Positions 25,236 to 32,869 of a DNA stretch of 64,000 nt are shown piece after piece. Position numbers and translations under genes: made by a program. Source of the DNA: Micromonospora endolithica (GTDB lineage Bacteria > Actinomycetota > Actinomycetes > Mycobacteriales > Micromonosporaceae); the NCBI RefSeq assembly GCF_003626595.1, contig NZ_RBAK01000001.1:992001-1056000 (forward strand), in the 5' to 3' direction. The notes under the pieces were generated by a model. It had not been told where the DNA came from. It made no database searches and worked only from the letters and a program-made list of their open reading frames with translations. Position 1 is the first letter of the stretch. The number at the start of each line of letters is the position of its first letter.

Positions 25236-26297
25236 ATGCCAGAAGTACGACACCGCGCCACCCGGACAGCGGCCCTGCTCGTCGCGACGCTCGCCGTGGC
25301 GCTCGGCGGGGCGCCGGTCACCGCGACCGCCGCACCGGCGCCGGCCACCGCGCTCGCCGCCCCCGGGCAGGACGAGGAGGGCGGCACCCCGGCGCTGCGC
25401 GACGCGCTGGAGGCGGCCAGCAAGGGCTACCTCGACGCCAAGCGGGCGCTGGACACCTCCGTCCAGCGGCAGAAGCAACTCGCCGCCGAGGTGCAGGCGA
25501 CCGACGCCCAACTCGCCGAACGGACCCAACAGGTCGGCGAGATCGCCGGCCTGGCGTACCGCACCGGACGACTCAGCGCCGCCTCCGCCCTGCTCAACAG
25601 CGGCTCCCCGGACGGCTTCATGGACCGCGCCGCCGCCCTGGACACGATCGCCGCCAACGAGGACCGGGCGCTGCGCGAGCTTCAGCAGGCCCGCGAGACG
25701 GCCAACCGGGCCAAGCTGGCCGTGGAGATCGAGATCCGCGAACAGACGAAGCAGAAGGCGGTGATGGCCAAGCGCAAGCAGCAGGCCGAACGCGCGCTGA
25801 CCGTCGCCAACCAGCGGGCGGCCGCCGCCGACAGCGGCGACTCGGTCCGGGGCACCTCCAGCAAGACGGCCAGGCCCGCGCCGCGCAACTCCGACGGCTC
25901 CTACCCCTCCGAGTCGTGCAGCGTCAACGACCCGACCCCGGCCAACGGCTGCATCACACCCCGCACCCTGCACGCGCTCAACCAGGCCAAGGCCGCCGGC
26001 TTCACCCGGTACGTCTCCTGCTACCGCCCCGGCGGCTCGGGCGAGCACCCGAAGGGGCGCGCGTGCGACTTCGCCGCCCAGAAGGGCGGGTTCGGCGGCG
26101 ACGCCACCGGCGGGGACCGGACGTACGGCAACAACCTCGCCGCGTACTTCGTGAACAACTCCGACCGACTGGCCGTGCTCTACGTGATCTGGTACCGGCA
26201 GATCTGGCTGCCCAGCAGCGGGTGGAAGTCGTACAGCGGGGCCAACGGCGACCCGTCCAGCGACCACACCAACCACGTGCACCTGTCGGTCTACTGA
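25236..26297 (+). CDS. secreted coiled-coil protein with M15-like C-terminal domain, likely cell-wall acting
   Basis: A 353-residue exported protein: signal peptide (residues 1-33, ending ATAAPAP), a coiled coil of about 130 residues (55-190), a short Ser/Pro linker, and a C-terminal domain of about 140 residues. That domain has SGEHPKGRACDFAA and DHTNHVHLSVY, the His-x6-Asp and His-x-His pattern of M15/VanY zinc peptidases, and four Cys that can form disulfides. It resembles RipA-type wall hydrolases in layout. Control by a c-di-AMP riboswitch agrees with a wall role. The start ATG 25236 follows GGAAGGA. Confidence 0.85.
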   Translation: MPEVRHRATRTAALLVATLAVALGGAPVTATAAPAPATALAAPGQDEEGGTPALRDALEAASKGYLDAKRALDTSVQRQKQLAAEVQATDAQLAERTQQVGEIAGLAYRTGRLSAASALLNSGSPDGFMDRAAALDTIAANEDRALRELQQARETANRAKLAVEIEIREQTKQKAVMAKRKQQAERALTVANQRAAAADSGDSVRGTSSKTARPAPRNSDGSYPSESCSVNDPTPANGCITPRTLHALNQAKAAGFTRYVSCYRPGGSGEHPKGRACDFAAQKGGFGGDATGGDRTYGNNLAAYFVNNSDRLAVLYVIWYRQIWLPSSGWKSYSGANGDPSSDHTNHVHLSVY

Positions 26298-26304
26298 CCT
26301 CCTC

Positions 26305-26351
26305 CGACGGTCCCCGGCACTCCCCCGCGCGGGGAGCACCGGGGGCCGTCG
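26305..26351. terminator. bidirectional hairpin terminator
   Basis: CGACGGTCCCCGG (26305-26317) pairs with CCGGGGGCCGTCG (26339-26351), and an inner CTCCCC/GGGGAG stem extends it. It lies between two convergent genes. Confidence 0.7.
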
Positions 26352-26379
26352 GCGTGTCCGGGTCGGTCGGCCCGGCCGG

Positions 26380-26838
26380 TCAGCTCTCCGGCGCGGGCCG
26401 GTCCAGGGCCGCGCCCAGCCGGCTGGCCAGGGTCAGGTGGGCGGCGCGTGCCTGGCCGAAGGCGTACCGGAACAGCGGGGCGGGCGCGGTCAGGGTGATC
26501 TCCACGTCGATCCGCAGCACGCCGTCCGGCTCGGACCGCAGCCGGGTGTGGTTGCGTACCGTCGTCGCCGGCCACTGCCGCGCCACCGTCACCACCTCGT
26601 CGGGTTCGGCGACCAGGACGTCGGCGTGGTAGCTGGTGGGCAGGCGCAACGGGCCGACCGGGAGCCGGTCGGTGATCGTGTAGCTGCTCAGGGCGCCCGG
26701 TCGGGACGGGACCCGGCGGACCCGGACGATCAACGGGTGCAGGTCCGCCTGCCGGCGTGGATCGGCGAGCAGTGCCAGCGCCTCGGCGGGCGTGCAGCGC
26801 GCCTGGACGGTGTAGGTGAACGAATCACGTTTCGGCAC
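26380..26838 (-). CDS. SRPBCC (START-like) family protein
   Basis: A 152-residue protein with the pattern of polyketide-cyclase/START-like folds: FTYTVQARCTPAEALALLADPRRQADLHP at the start, a long beta stretch and a C-terminal helix. These proteins have a hydrophobic pocket for lipids or polyketides; no catalytic residue can be named. The start is GTG 26838 (VPKRDSF) with GGTGGGAG six bases before; longer frames lack an RBS. Confidence 0.8.
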   Translation of the reverse strand: MPKRDSFTYTVQARCTPAEALALLADPRRQADLHPLIVRVRRVPSRPGALSSYTITDRLPVGPLRLPTSYHADVLVAEPDEVVTVARQWPATTVRNHTRLRSEPDGVLRIDVEITLTAPAPLFRYAFGQARAAHLTLASRLGAALDRPAPES

Positions 26839-27019
26839 GCCGTCTCCCACCGTGGTCACGTCGCACGATCGTCGCCTACGACCGACGCGCTGGCAACGCC
26901 CGACCGGACACGCGCCGGACGACCGGCGTTCACCCCCCGCCTTGACTACGGTCAGCTGATCGGTCATCACGATCGGCAACCTACGGTGCGGAGGGTACGA
27001 CGATGGCAAGGTACGACCG

Positions 27020-27997
27020 GTGAGCGGGCACGTGATGGTCTTCGCGCCGACACCTCGGCTGACGGTGACCGTCGACCAGCCCAGTGACACCCCGGAGTTG
27101 CACCTGCACCCCGGCGGCCAGGGCGTGTGGCAGGCCCGGATGGTGTTGTCCCTCGGCGTGGACGTGGTCCTCTGCACCGCTCTCGGCGGCGAGATCGGCC
27201 AGGTGCTGGAACCCCTGCTGGTCAGCGAGGGCGTCGACCTCAAGGTGGTGGTCCGCGACTCGGGCAGCGGCGGCTACGTGCACGACCGGCGGGACGGGTC
27301 CCGGCAGGAGATCGTGGACGTGCCCGGCCAGCCGTTGAGCCGGCACGAACTCGACGAGTTGTACAACCTGGCGCTCGGCGAGGGGCTGCGCGCGCCGGTC
27401 AGCGTGCTCAGCGGGCCGAACGAGCCGTCCCTGGTCCCCGCCGAGTTGTACCGGCGGTTCGCCGCCGACCTCGGCGCCAACGGCGGCCGGGTGGTGGTCG
27501 ACCTGTGCGGCGAGCACCTGAACGCCGTCCTGGACAGCGGGGTGTTCTTCCTCAAGGTCAGCCACGAGGAGCTGATCGCCGACGGCCGGGCCACCGGCGG
27601 GGGCGAGGACGAACTCGCCCGTGCGATGTACGAACTGCACGACACCGGCGCGGAGAACGTCGTGGTGAGCCGCGCCGACAAACCCGCCCTGGCACTGGTC
27701 GACGGCGAGGTCTTCGAGGTGCACATGCCCCGGTTGGAGGCCGCCGACCCGCGCGGCGCGGGCGACTCGATGACCGCCGGGGTGGCCGCCGTCATGGCCC
27801 GCGGTGGCGACGTGCGTACCGCCGTCCGGACCGGCGCGGCGGCCGGCGCGCTCAACGTGAGCCGGCACGGCCTCGGCACCGGGCGGCTCGACTCGATCAC
27901 CGGCCTGGTCGACCGGGTGAGCCTGGTCCCGGCGGGCAGCCGCCCGCAGGAGCGCACCACCCCCGACGAACTCGCCGAACGGGTGGCCGAGCGATGA
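27020..27997 (+). CDS. PfkB-family sugar kinase (1-phosphofructokinase-like)
   Basis: A 325-residue ribokinase/PfkB kinase. The N-terminal GGQGVWQARM replaces the usual GGKGxNxA; the anion hole and catalytic base motif DPRGAGDSMTAG is intact near residue 250. Closest layout is 1-phosphofructokinase or tagatose-6-phosphate kinase, but the substrate cannot be fixed. GTG start at 27020. The stop overlaps the ATG of surE (ATGA), so kinase and phosphatase are coupled, a pairing that suggests related phospho-substrates. Confidence 0.87.
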   Translation: MSGHVMVFAPTPRLTVTVDQPSDTPELHLHPGGQGVWQARMVLSLGVDVVLCTALGGEIGQVLEPLLVSEGVDLKVVVRDSGSGGYVHDRRDGSRQEIVDVPGQPLSRHELDELYNLALGEGLRAPVSVLSGPNEPSLVPAELYRRFAADLGANGGRVVVDLCGEHLNAVLDSGVFFLKVSHEELIADGRATGGGEDELARAMYELHDTGAENVVVSRADKPALALVDGEVFEVHMPRLEAADPRGAGDSMTAGVAAVMARGGDVRTAVRTGAAAGALNVSRHGLGTGRLDSITGLVDRVSLVPAGSRPQERTTPDELAERVAER

Positions 27998-28812
27998 CGC
28001 TGCGGGTGCTGATCACCAACGACGACGGGATCGCCGCGCCCGGCATCCACGCCCTCGCCCGCGCCGCCGTGGACCGGGGACTGGACGTGGTGGTTGCCGC
28101 CCCGCTGGAGGAGGCCAGCGGCACCAGCGCGGCGCTGACCGCGGTGGAGAGCGACGGGCATGTGGTGGTCCGCGAGCACCCACTGCCCGGACTGGACGGT
28201 GTCCCCGCGTACGGCGTCGGCGCCTCCCCCGCCTTCATCACGCTGATCGCGACGCACGGGGCCTTCGGACCACCGCCGACCGTCGTGCTCTCCGGCATCA
28301 ACCGGGGCGCCAACGCCGGCCGCGCGGTGCTGCACTCCGGCACCGTCGGCGCCGCGTTCACCGCCGCCGCCAACGGGTGCCGCGCCATGGCCGTCTCCCT
28401 GGACGTGCTCACCCCCGGCGAGGCCACCGCCGCCAGCGGCGGTGCCGCGGTGGCCGCCGCGGCCCGGGTACGCGACGCCGAACGGCACTGGACCACCGCC
28501 GCCCGGGTCGCCCTGGACCTGCTGCCACGGCTGACCGCCGCGCCCGCGCTCAGCGTGCTGAACGTGAACGCCCCCGACCTGCCGGCGGGTCGCCTGCGCG
28601 GTGTCCGACGAGGGACCCTGGCCAGCTTCGGCCAGGTGCAGATGACGGTGGCGGAGTCCGGGCACGGCTTCGTGCGTACGTCCCTGGAGGAGCCCGGCGA
28701 GGCCGCCCAGGAGGGCACCGACGTGGCCCTGCTCGCCTCCGGGTACGCCTCGGTGACGGCTCTTCGCGCGGTCACCGAGGTGGCCGACGTCGACCTGTCC
28801 GGCCTCGACTGA
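27994..28812 (+). CDS. surE: SurE 5'-nucleotidase/survival protein
   Basis: A 272-residue metal-dependent phosphatase. Metal-binding motif ITNDDG at residues 7-12 and the second signature SGINRGANAG, with HSGTVGAA after it, are all intact. SurE removes phosphate from nucleoside monophosphates and polyphosphate. Cytosolic. It is coupled to the upstream PfkB kinase by an ATGA overlap. A hairpin follows before the convergent STAS gene. Confidence 0.94.
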   Translation: MTLRVLITNDDGIAAPGIHALARAAVDRGLDVVVAAPLEEASGTSAALTAVESDGHVVVREHPLPGLDGVPAYGVGASPAFITLIATHGAFGPPPTVVLSGINRGANAGRAVLHSGTVGAAFTAAANGCRAMAVSLDVLTPGEATAASGGAAVAAAARVRDAERHWTTAARVALDLLPRLTAAPALSVLNVNAPDLPAGRLRGVRRGTLASFGQVQMTVAESGHGFVRTSLEEPGEAAQEGTDVALLASGYASVTALRAVTEVADVDLSGLD

Positions 28813-28841
28813 CTCCGTCGGCGGCCGACCATGGCCGGGTC

Positions 28842-28860
28842 CCGGCGGGTGGCCCGCCGG
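28842..28860. terminator. short hairpin between convergent genes
   Basis: CCGGCGGG and CCCGCCGG with loop TGG, a perfect 8-base stem between surE and the STAS gene. No U-tract. Confidence 0.5.
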
Positions 28861-28866
28861 CGGCGG

Positions 28867-29229
28867 TCAGGCGCCGGGGAGGACCTCGGGGGTCGGGGTC
28901 CCGGCGTAGTAGGGCTCGGGGGCGCCGAACAGCCCCAGCAGGCCGGTCACCCAGAGCTGCCGGTGCACGAACCGGCTCGGCTCGGTGACCGCGAGCTTGA
29001 CGCCACTGACCTCGGCGGTCTGGAAGCCGGCGACCATCGCGCTGATGCCGACGGAGTCGATGAAGGTGACCAGCCGCATGTTGAGCTCGATGCGGGCCGG
29101 CCGGCCCTTGGCCAGAACCTCGGCCACGGCCTCGCGCACCTCGTACGCGGTGTCGACGTCGATCTCGCCGCGGGGAGCGATCTCGATGACACCACCTGGC
29201 AGGACCGACTTCACGATCGACAGGCTCAC
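28867..29229 (-). CDS. STAS-domain protein, anti-sigma factor antagonist type
   Basis: A 120-residue single STAS domain: PRGEIDVDTAYEVREAV near residue 18 and the phosphorylatable loop FIDSVGISAMV near residue 57, where Ser is the target of an anti-sigma kinase in SpoIIAA/RsbV proteins. The loop reads DSVG in place of the usual DSSG. GTG 29229 has GGAGG seven bases upstream. No anti-sigma kinase is beside it. It probably takes part in partner switching for a general stress sigma factor. Confidence 0.86.
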   Translation of the reverse strand: MSLSIVKSVLPGGVIEIAPRGEIDVDTAYEVREAVAEVLAKGRPARIELNMRLVTFIDSVGISAMVAGFQTAEVSGVKLAVTEPSRFVHRQLWVTGLLGLFGAPEPYYAGTPTPEVLPGA

Positions 29230-29609
29230 GCGAGCACCTCCACTCGCCCGTCCCCCGGGCGCCTCATCAGTACGCGGGCCGCGACCGAGAGTATTCCTCC
29301 GACGGCCTCGGTCGCCACCCCTCGGGATGAGCAATTCTGCTGTTCGGGTGCAGAAAATCGCCCTTATCCGGACTTTTCATATGTTGTTTACCTGGCGCAC
29401 GTCGCGGCGGACGGCGTCGCCGGACCAGGGTAACGGTCGTTCGCCCGGACGCCCGCACCTGAGCGCCCCGGGCGCGCCCCACCCTCGGCGTCGAGATCGA
29501 CCCGACGTCACCGGCCCCGTCGGCGGGCGTGGCTCACGGGATGGTTTGCCGAGCGTGCCTAGCATCGGCCGGAGGACGGCGACTGCGAATGCGACGGAGA
29601 GGAAGATCG
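29230..29609. other. divergent intergenic region with an AT-rich island
   Basis: 380 bases between the STAS gene and the small lipoprotein gene. The stretch 29325-29395 is unusually AT-rich for this genome and contains TTTTCATATG and TGTTTACC, likely promoter sequences for one or both sides. No gene or RNA seen. Confidence 0.4.
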
Positions 29610-29759
29610 ATGATCAGGAGACTTGCCGCGCTGGCCGGGGCCAGCGCGCTACTCGCCCTCGTGCTGGCGTGCGGCTTCGGCGGTGGCGGCGATGACGACG
29701 ACGATGACGGTGACGACGACTTCGCGCGGCGCGCGCCGGCGGTCGTCACGCTGCACTGA
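29610..29759 (+). CDS. tiny acidic lipoprotein-like peptide
   Basis: A 49-residue frame with a good RBS (GGAGAGGAAG) before ATG 29610. The product has a basic start (MIRR), a hydrophobic segment and a lipobox-like LVLAC (Cys21), then a Gly run and a very acidic stretch DDDDDDGDDD, and ends ARRAPAVVTLH. It would be a short surface-anchored peptide with a possible cation-binding tail. I know no named family. Confidence rests on the RBS and the clear signal-plus-lipobox. Confidence 0.6.
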   Translation: MIRRLAALAGASALLALVLACGFGGGGDDDDDDGDDDFARRAPAVVTLH

Positions 29760-29882
29760 ACCCGCGGCCGGTTTGCCCGGGCACTCCGCTGGGCATCAGC
29801 GGAACAGGCGAACCGTAACGCGCCGGAGACGCCGGAGTCCGAAGTGGCCGCGGGGCTTCGGCACCCCGAGGAGGTAACCCCG

Positions 29883-30287
29883 ATGTTCGGAACCAACCTG
29901 CTGGACCACCGCAGCAAGCCCGAGCGGATCGCGGACCAGGCGTGGCAACACCTGCTCTCGGCGGTCGGATCGGCGGGGGAGAGCGTGCGGGACACCGCCC
30001 GCTCGGCCCGCCGCGGCGGCTCCGGTCTCGCTGACGAGGCCGGTGACCTGGTCGGCTCCGCCGCCGACGAGGCGCGCCGGAGGGCCACGCTGGCCTTCGA
30101 CGCACTCGCCGGTCGCCGGCCGGCACTGCCCTGGACCCTGCTGATCGGCGCCGCCCTGGTCGGTGCCGCCGTCGGCTGGGCCGCGGGCACCGCCGCCCGA
30201 GCCGCCGGAAGCCACGACCGCACGGTGGACGACATCGAGTTCGTCGACGTCGACCGGCCGAACTCCCCCGCCAATCTCGACAACTGA
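29883..30287 (+). CDS. small membrane protein with amphipathic N-terminal region
   Basis: A 134-residue product. The N-terminal 75 residues are Ala/Arg/Asp-rich and helical (SVRDTARSARRGGSGLADEA), like DUF883/YtxH-type envelope stress proteins. One transmembrane helix (LPWTLLIGAALVGAAVGWAAGTAA) follows, and an acidic tail ends the protein. RBS GAGGAGG precedes ATG 29883. A strong hairpin closes the gene. Function unknown. Confidence 0.75.
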   Translation: MFGTNLLDHRSKPERIADQAWQHLLSAVGSAGESVRDTARSARRGGSGLADEAGDLVGSAADEARRRATLAFDALAGRRPALPWTLLIGAALVGAAVGWAAGTAARAAGSHDRTVDDIEFVDVDRPNSPANLDN

Positions 30288-30299
30288 CCGATCCACCTC

Positions 30300-30340
30300 G
30301 ACGGGCCCCGGACGATTCCTCAGGTCGTCCGGGGCCCGTC
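30300..30340 (+). terminator. strong hairpin terminator
   Basis: A perfect 16-base stem: GACGGGCCCCGGACGA (30300-30315) and TCGTCCGGGGCCCGTC (30325-30340) with a 9-base loop, 12 bases after the stop of the membrane protein gene. Confidence 0.8.
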
Positions 30341-30391
30341 GCCATGCCACCCCGCCCTGATCGGCGGTCGCCGCCCCGGACGAATGGTGCT

Positions 30392-30446
30392 GATCATGAG
30401 GTTGGCGGGCCCGAAACGGACATCTTGCTCCGCTAACCTCATGATC
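30392..30446. repeat. long inverted repeat, 17-base arms
   Basis: GATCATGAGGTTGGCGG (30392-30408) and CCGCTAACCTCATGATC (30430-30446) pair at 16 of 17 positions with a 21-base loop. It is AT-richer than its surroundings and is not placed at a gene end, which suggests a dispersed repeat and not a terminator. Confidence 0.72.
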
Positions 30447-30516
30447 GGCCACCGGTAGGGCCCGTGGCGACACTGTTGGACGGCCGGGCCGGCGGGCGCG
30501 GGGCGAACGTGGGTGC

Positions 30517-30540
30517 GGGGGCGGGCGGGGCGGGGTGGGG
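30517..30540 (+). other. G-quadruplex motif
   Basis: Five runs of three to five G separated by single bases (runs GGGGG, GGG, GGGG, GGGG, GGGG). This meets the strictest G4 patterns and is followed directly by palindromic TCGCGA boxes. Confidence 0.7.
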
Positions 30541-30883
30541 TCGCGACCCCCGGGGGACGGGGTTCCGGGGGTCGCGACCCCGGCGGGTGGGTGGACGGCT
30601 CGTGGGCCACGGCTGGAGGGCCGGGGCCCGACTGACGGGGCCTGATCGAGGGTCGGCTTGTCGGGGGCCATTGCCCCTCGGGTCACCCGGGGCCACCACC
30701 ACGCCGGCGACACTCATCCGCATCCCGCGGTTCCTCTCGGGGGGGCCCGGACACGAGGGGGGACCTGGTGTCCGGGGCAGGGCGAGGTGCGGCACTGCGC
30801 GGAGCTGCCCTGGCTCCCGACGGTCGGTGCGACGGCTCCCGCACCCGAGGATCGGCCCACCTTAACGCATCCATGGCACTGCA

Positions 30884-30897
30884 TGGAAGCGCTCCCA
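30884..30897. promoter_or_regulatory. CebR-like LacI-family operator
   Basis: TGGAAGCGCTCCCA differs at one base from TGGGAGCGCTCCCA, the palindrome bound by the cellobiose-responsive repressor CebR in actinobacteria. It is 152 bases before the BON-domain gene, which is not a sugar gene. Confidence 0.55.
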
Positions 30898-31048
30898 AGA
30901 ATTTCTCATCCCGCCGGGGTGAGGGACCGTCACCCGTACCGACGGCAGCATCGACCCGGGCGAACCCCGGTGTCCCGTCCGTCCGCGGCCACGGCCACCC
31001 CGACGGGCCCGCAGCGCCCGCACGTCCGCCCACAGGAGGGAGCCACCG

Positions 31049-31774
31049 ATGGCCGTCACGCCGATCAGCCGCATCGACCAGGAGATCCAGTCCGCCGTTC
31101 TCGACGAGCTGACCTGGGAGCCACGGGTCCAGCCGCACGAGATCGGCGTGACCGTCGCCGAGGGGGTGGTCACCCTGACCGGTCGGGTGGACAGCTACGC
31201 CAAGAAGTGGGCCGCCGAGCGCGCGGCGCACCGGGTCGCCCGGGTCCGCGCGGTCGCCGTCGACCTGGCCGTGCGTCTCGACGGCGGCGCCGAGCACGCC
31301 GACGAGGACATCGCCGCGGCAGCCGGCCACGCGCTGGAGTGGGACGCGTTCGTGCCGGTCGGCCAGGTCGAGGTCACCGTCTCCGGCGGCTGGGTGACGC
31401 TGCACGGCGACGTGGAGTGGGAGTACCAGCGGCAGGCCGCCGAGCGCGCGGTGGGCCGGCTGAACGGCGTACGCGGGGTCGGCAACGGCATCGCGGTGCG
31501 CCCCGACGTCCGGGCCGACGCGCACACCCTCGCCGAACGGATCGTCGACGCCCTGGCCCGCAACCGGGCCACCGAGGCGGAACGGATCGACGTCCGGGTG
31601 CACGGCGACACGGTGGTCCTCGGCGGGCTCGTGCACTCGATGCCGGAGCGCGCCGAGGTGGAGCGGACCGTGTGGTCCGCGCCGGGCGTGCGGGAGGTGC
31701 GGAACAACGTCGCCGTCGCGCCGGTGCTCACCCCCGGGGTTCCCGGTGACCCCGGAACCACCCCGGCCGGGTGA
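31049..31774 (+). CDS. protein with three BON domains
   Basis: A 241-residue protein made of three BON repeats (about residues 8-75, 85-152 and 158-225), each with the pattern ...V.G.VTL.G.V......AE.......V..V.N.... BON domains bind phospholipid or other ligands; the best known proteins (OsmY, KbP) protect the envelope or bind potassium. No signal peptide is visible, so it is probably cytosolic or peripheral. RBS AGGAGGGAG precedes ATG 31049. The peroxiredoxin gene follows 36 bases later, so they may share a stress-induced transcript. Confidence 0.85.
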   Translation: MAVTPISRIDQEIQSAVLDELTWEPRVQPHEIGVTVAEGVVTLTGRVDSYAKKWAAERAAHRVARVRAVAVDLAVRLDGGAEHADEDIAAAAGHALEWDAFVPVGQVEVTVSGGWVTLHGDVEWEYQRQAAERAVGRLNGVRGVGNGIAVRPDVRADAHTLAERIVDALARNRATEAERIDVRVHGDTVVLGGLVHSMPERAEVERTVWSAPGVREVRNNVAVAPVLTPGVPGDPGTTPAG

Positions 31775-31810
31775 GCCGTCCTCACCCGGCCGGCGACGAG
31801 GGTGGGAGTC

Positions 31811-32308
31811 ATGACTGATCCGAGCGGGCTGATCCGACCCGGGAGCACGGCGCCCGGGTTCACCCTCCCGGCGACCCCGGACGGGCGGCAGACCGGACCC
31901 GACGACTTCCGCGGCCGGCCCGTCGTGCTCGCGTTCTACCCGGCCGACTGGAGCCCGGTGTGCGGGGACCAGATGTCGCTGTACCAGGCGGCCATGTCCG
32001 AGTTCGACCGGCACCAGGCGGCACTGCTCGGCGTCTCGGTGGACAACCTCTGGTCGCATCGGGCGTTCGCCGAGGACCGCGGCATCGACTTCCCGCTGCT
32101 GGCCGACTTCGAGCCCAAGGGTGAGGTGTCCCGCCGGTACGGCGCGTACACCGACCGCGGCGAATCCGCCCGCGCGCTGGTGGTGATCGACCCGGACGGC
32201 ACGGTGGCGTGGAGCCACCTGTCACCGCCGGACGTCAATCCGGGCGCCGACGGCATCCTGGACGCGCTGGAGCGGATGGACGACGAGCGGCGGGTGACGA
32301 CGCGATGA
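31811..32308 (+). CDS. peroxiredoxin (AhpC/TSA family)
   Basis: A 165-residue thiol peroxidase. The peroxidatic Cys51 lies in YPADWSPVCGDQM, the usual Pro-x3-Thr/Ser-x2-Cys context. I see no second Cys, so it is a 1-Cys type reduced by an outside thiol. The start is ATG 31811 after GGTGGGAG. The stop overlaps the ATG of the next gene, a DsbA/thioredoxin-like protein that is a plausible reducing partner. Confidence 0.9.
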   Translation: MTDPSGLIRPGSTAPGFTLPATPDGRQTGPDDFRGRPVVLAFYPADWSPVCGDQMSLYQAAMSEFDRHQAALLGVSVDNLWSHRAFAEDRGIDFPLLADFEPKGEVSRRYGAYTDRGESARALVVIDPDGTVAWSHLSPPDVNPGADGILDALERMDDERRVTTR

Positions 32309-32853
32309 CCACGCCACTTCAGGTGTCCGCCCGGCTCCGGACCCCGGTGACCGACGCCGACCACGTACGCGGTCCGCGGGACGCACCGGTCACGGTCGTC
32401 GAGTACGGCGACTTCCAGTGCCGGTTCTGCGGTGCCGCGTACCCGAACCTGGTCGAGCTGCTGCGCCAGCGGGCCGACACCGTCCGGCTGGTCTTCCGGC
32501 ACTTCCCGATCGCCAACGTCCACCCGTACGCGGAGAGCGCCGCCGAGGCGGCCGAGGCCGCCGGGCAGCGCGGGCGGTTCTGGGAGATGCACGACTGGCT
32601 GTACGAGCACCAGGACCAGCTCGACCCGGTGCACCTGTCCCTCGGTGTCGAGCAGCTCGGCCTGCCCGCCGACGAGATCGGCGCGGAGGTGGCGCGGCAG
32701 GCGCACGGCGACCGGGTACGCCACGACTTCGTCGGCGGGATCCGCAGCGGCGTCAACGCCACCCCGACGTTGTTCATCAACGACGTCCGTCACGACGGCG
32801 ACCACGACCTGCCCAGCCTGCTGGCCGCCGTGGACAACGCCGCGAACCCGTGA
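32305..32853 (+). CDS. DsbA-like thioredoxin-fold protein
   Basis: A 182-residue protein with the DsbA/FrnE layout: EYGDFQCRFCGAAYP holds the active-site CRFC (Cys39 and Cys42), followed by an all-helical insert and the cis-Pro region NATPTLFIND. No signal peptide, so it acts in the cytosol. Translational coupling (ATGA) to the peroxiredoxin suggests it reduces that enzyme or other oxidised thiols. Confidence 0.9.
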   Translation: MTTPLQVSARLRTPVTDADHVRGPRDAPVTVVEYGDFQCRFCGAAYPNLVELLRQRADTVRLVFRHFPIANVHPYAESAAEAAEAAGQRGRFWEMHDWLYEHQDQLDPVHLSLGVEQLGLPADEIGAEVARQAHGDRVRHDFVGGIRSGVNATPTLFINDVRHDGDHDLPSLLAAVDNAANP

Positions 32854-32869
32854 ACCCGGCGGGGGCCGC

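Larger units (their letters stand above)
30341..31048. other. gene-free stretch of about 700 bases with repeats
   Basis: I see no gene supported by codon bias or RBS. It holds a long hairpin (30392-30446), a G-run block (30517-30540), two copies of the palindrome GGGGTCGCGACCCC (around 30537-30550 and 30569-30582), and a CebR-like operator (30884-30897). The last 60 bases contain the RBS of the BON-domain gene. Confidence 0.6.

Noticed and set aside
30464..30865. Open frame of 133 codons in the gene-free stretch
   Set aside because: No RBS, composition driven by G-runs, and it crosses palindromes. I treat it as non-coding.
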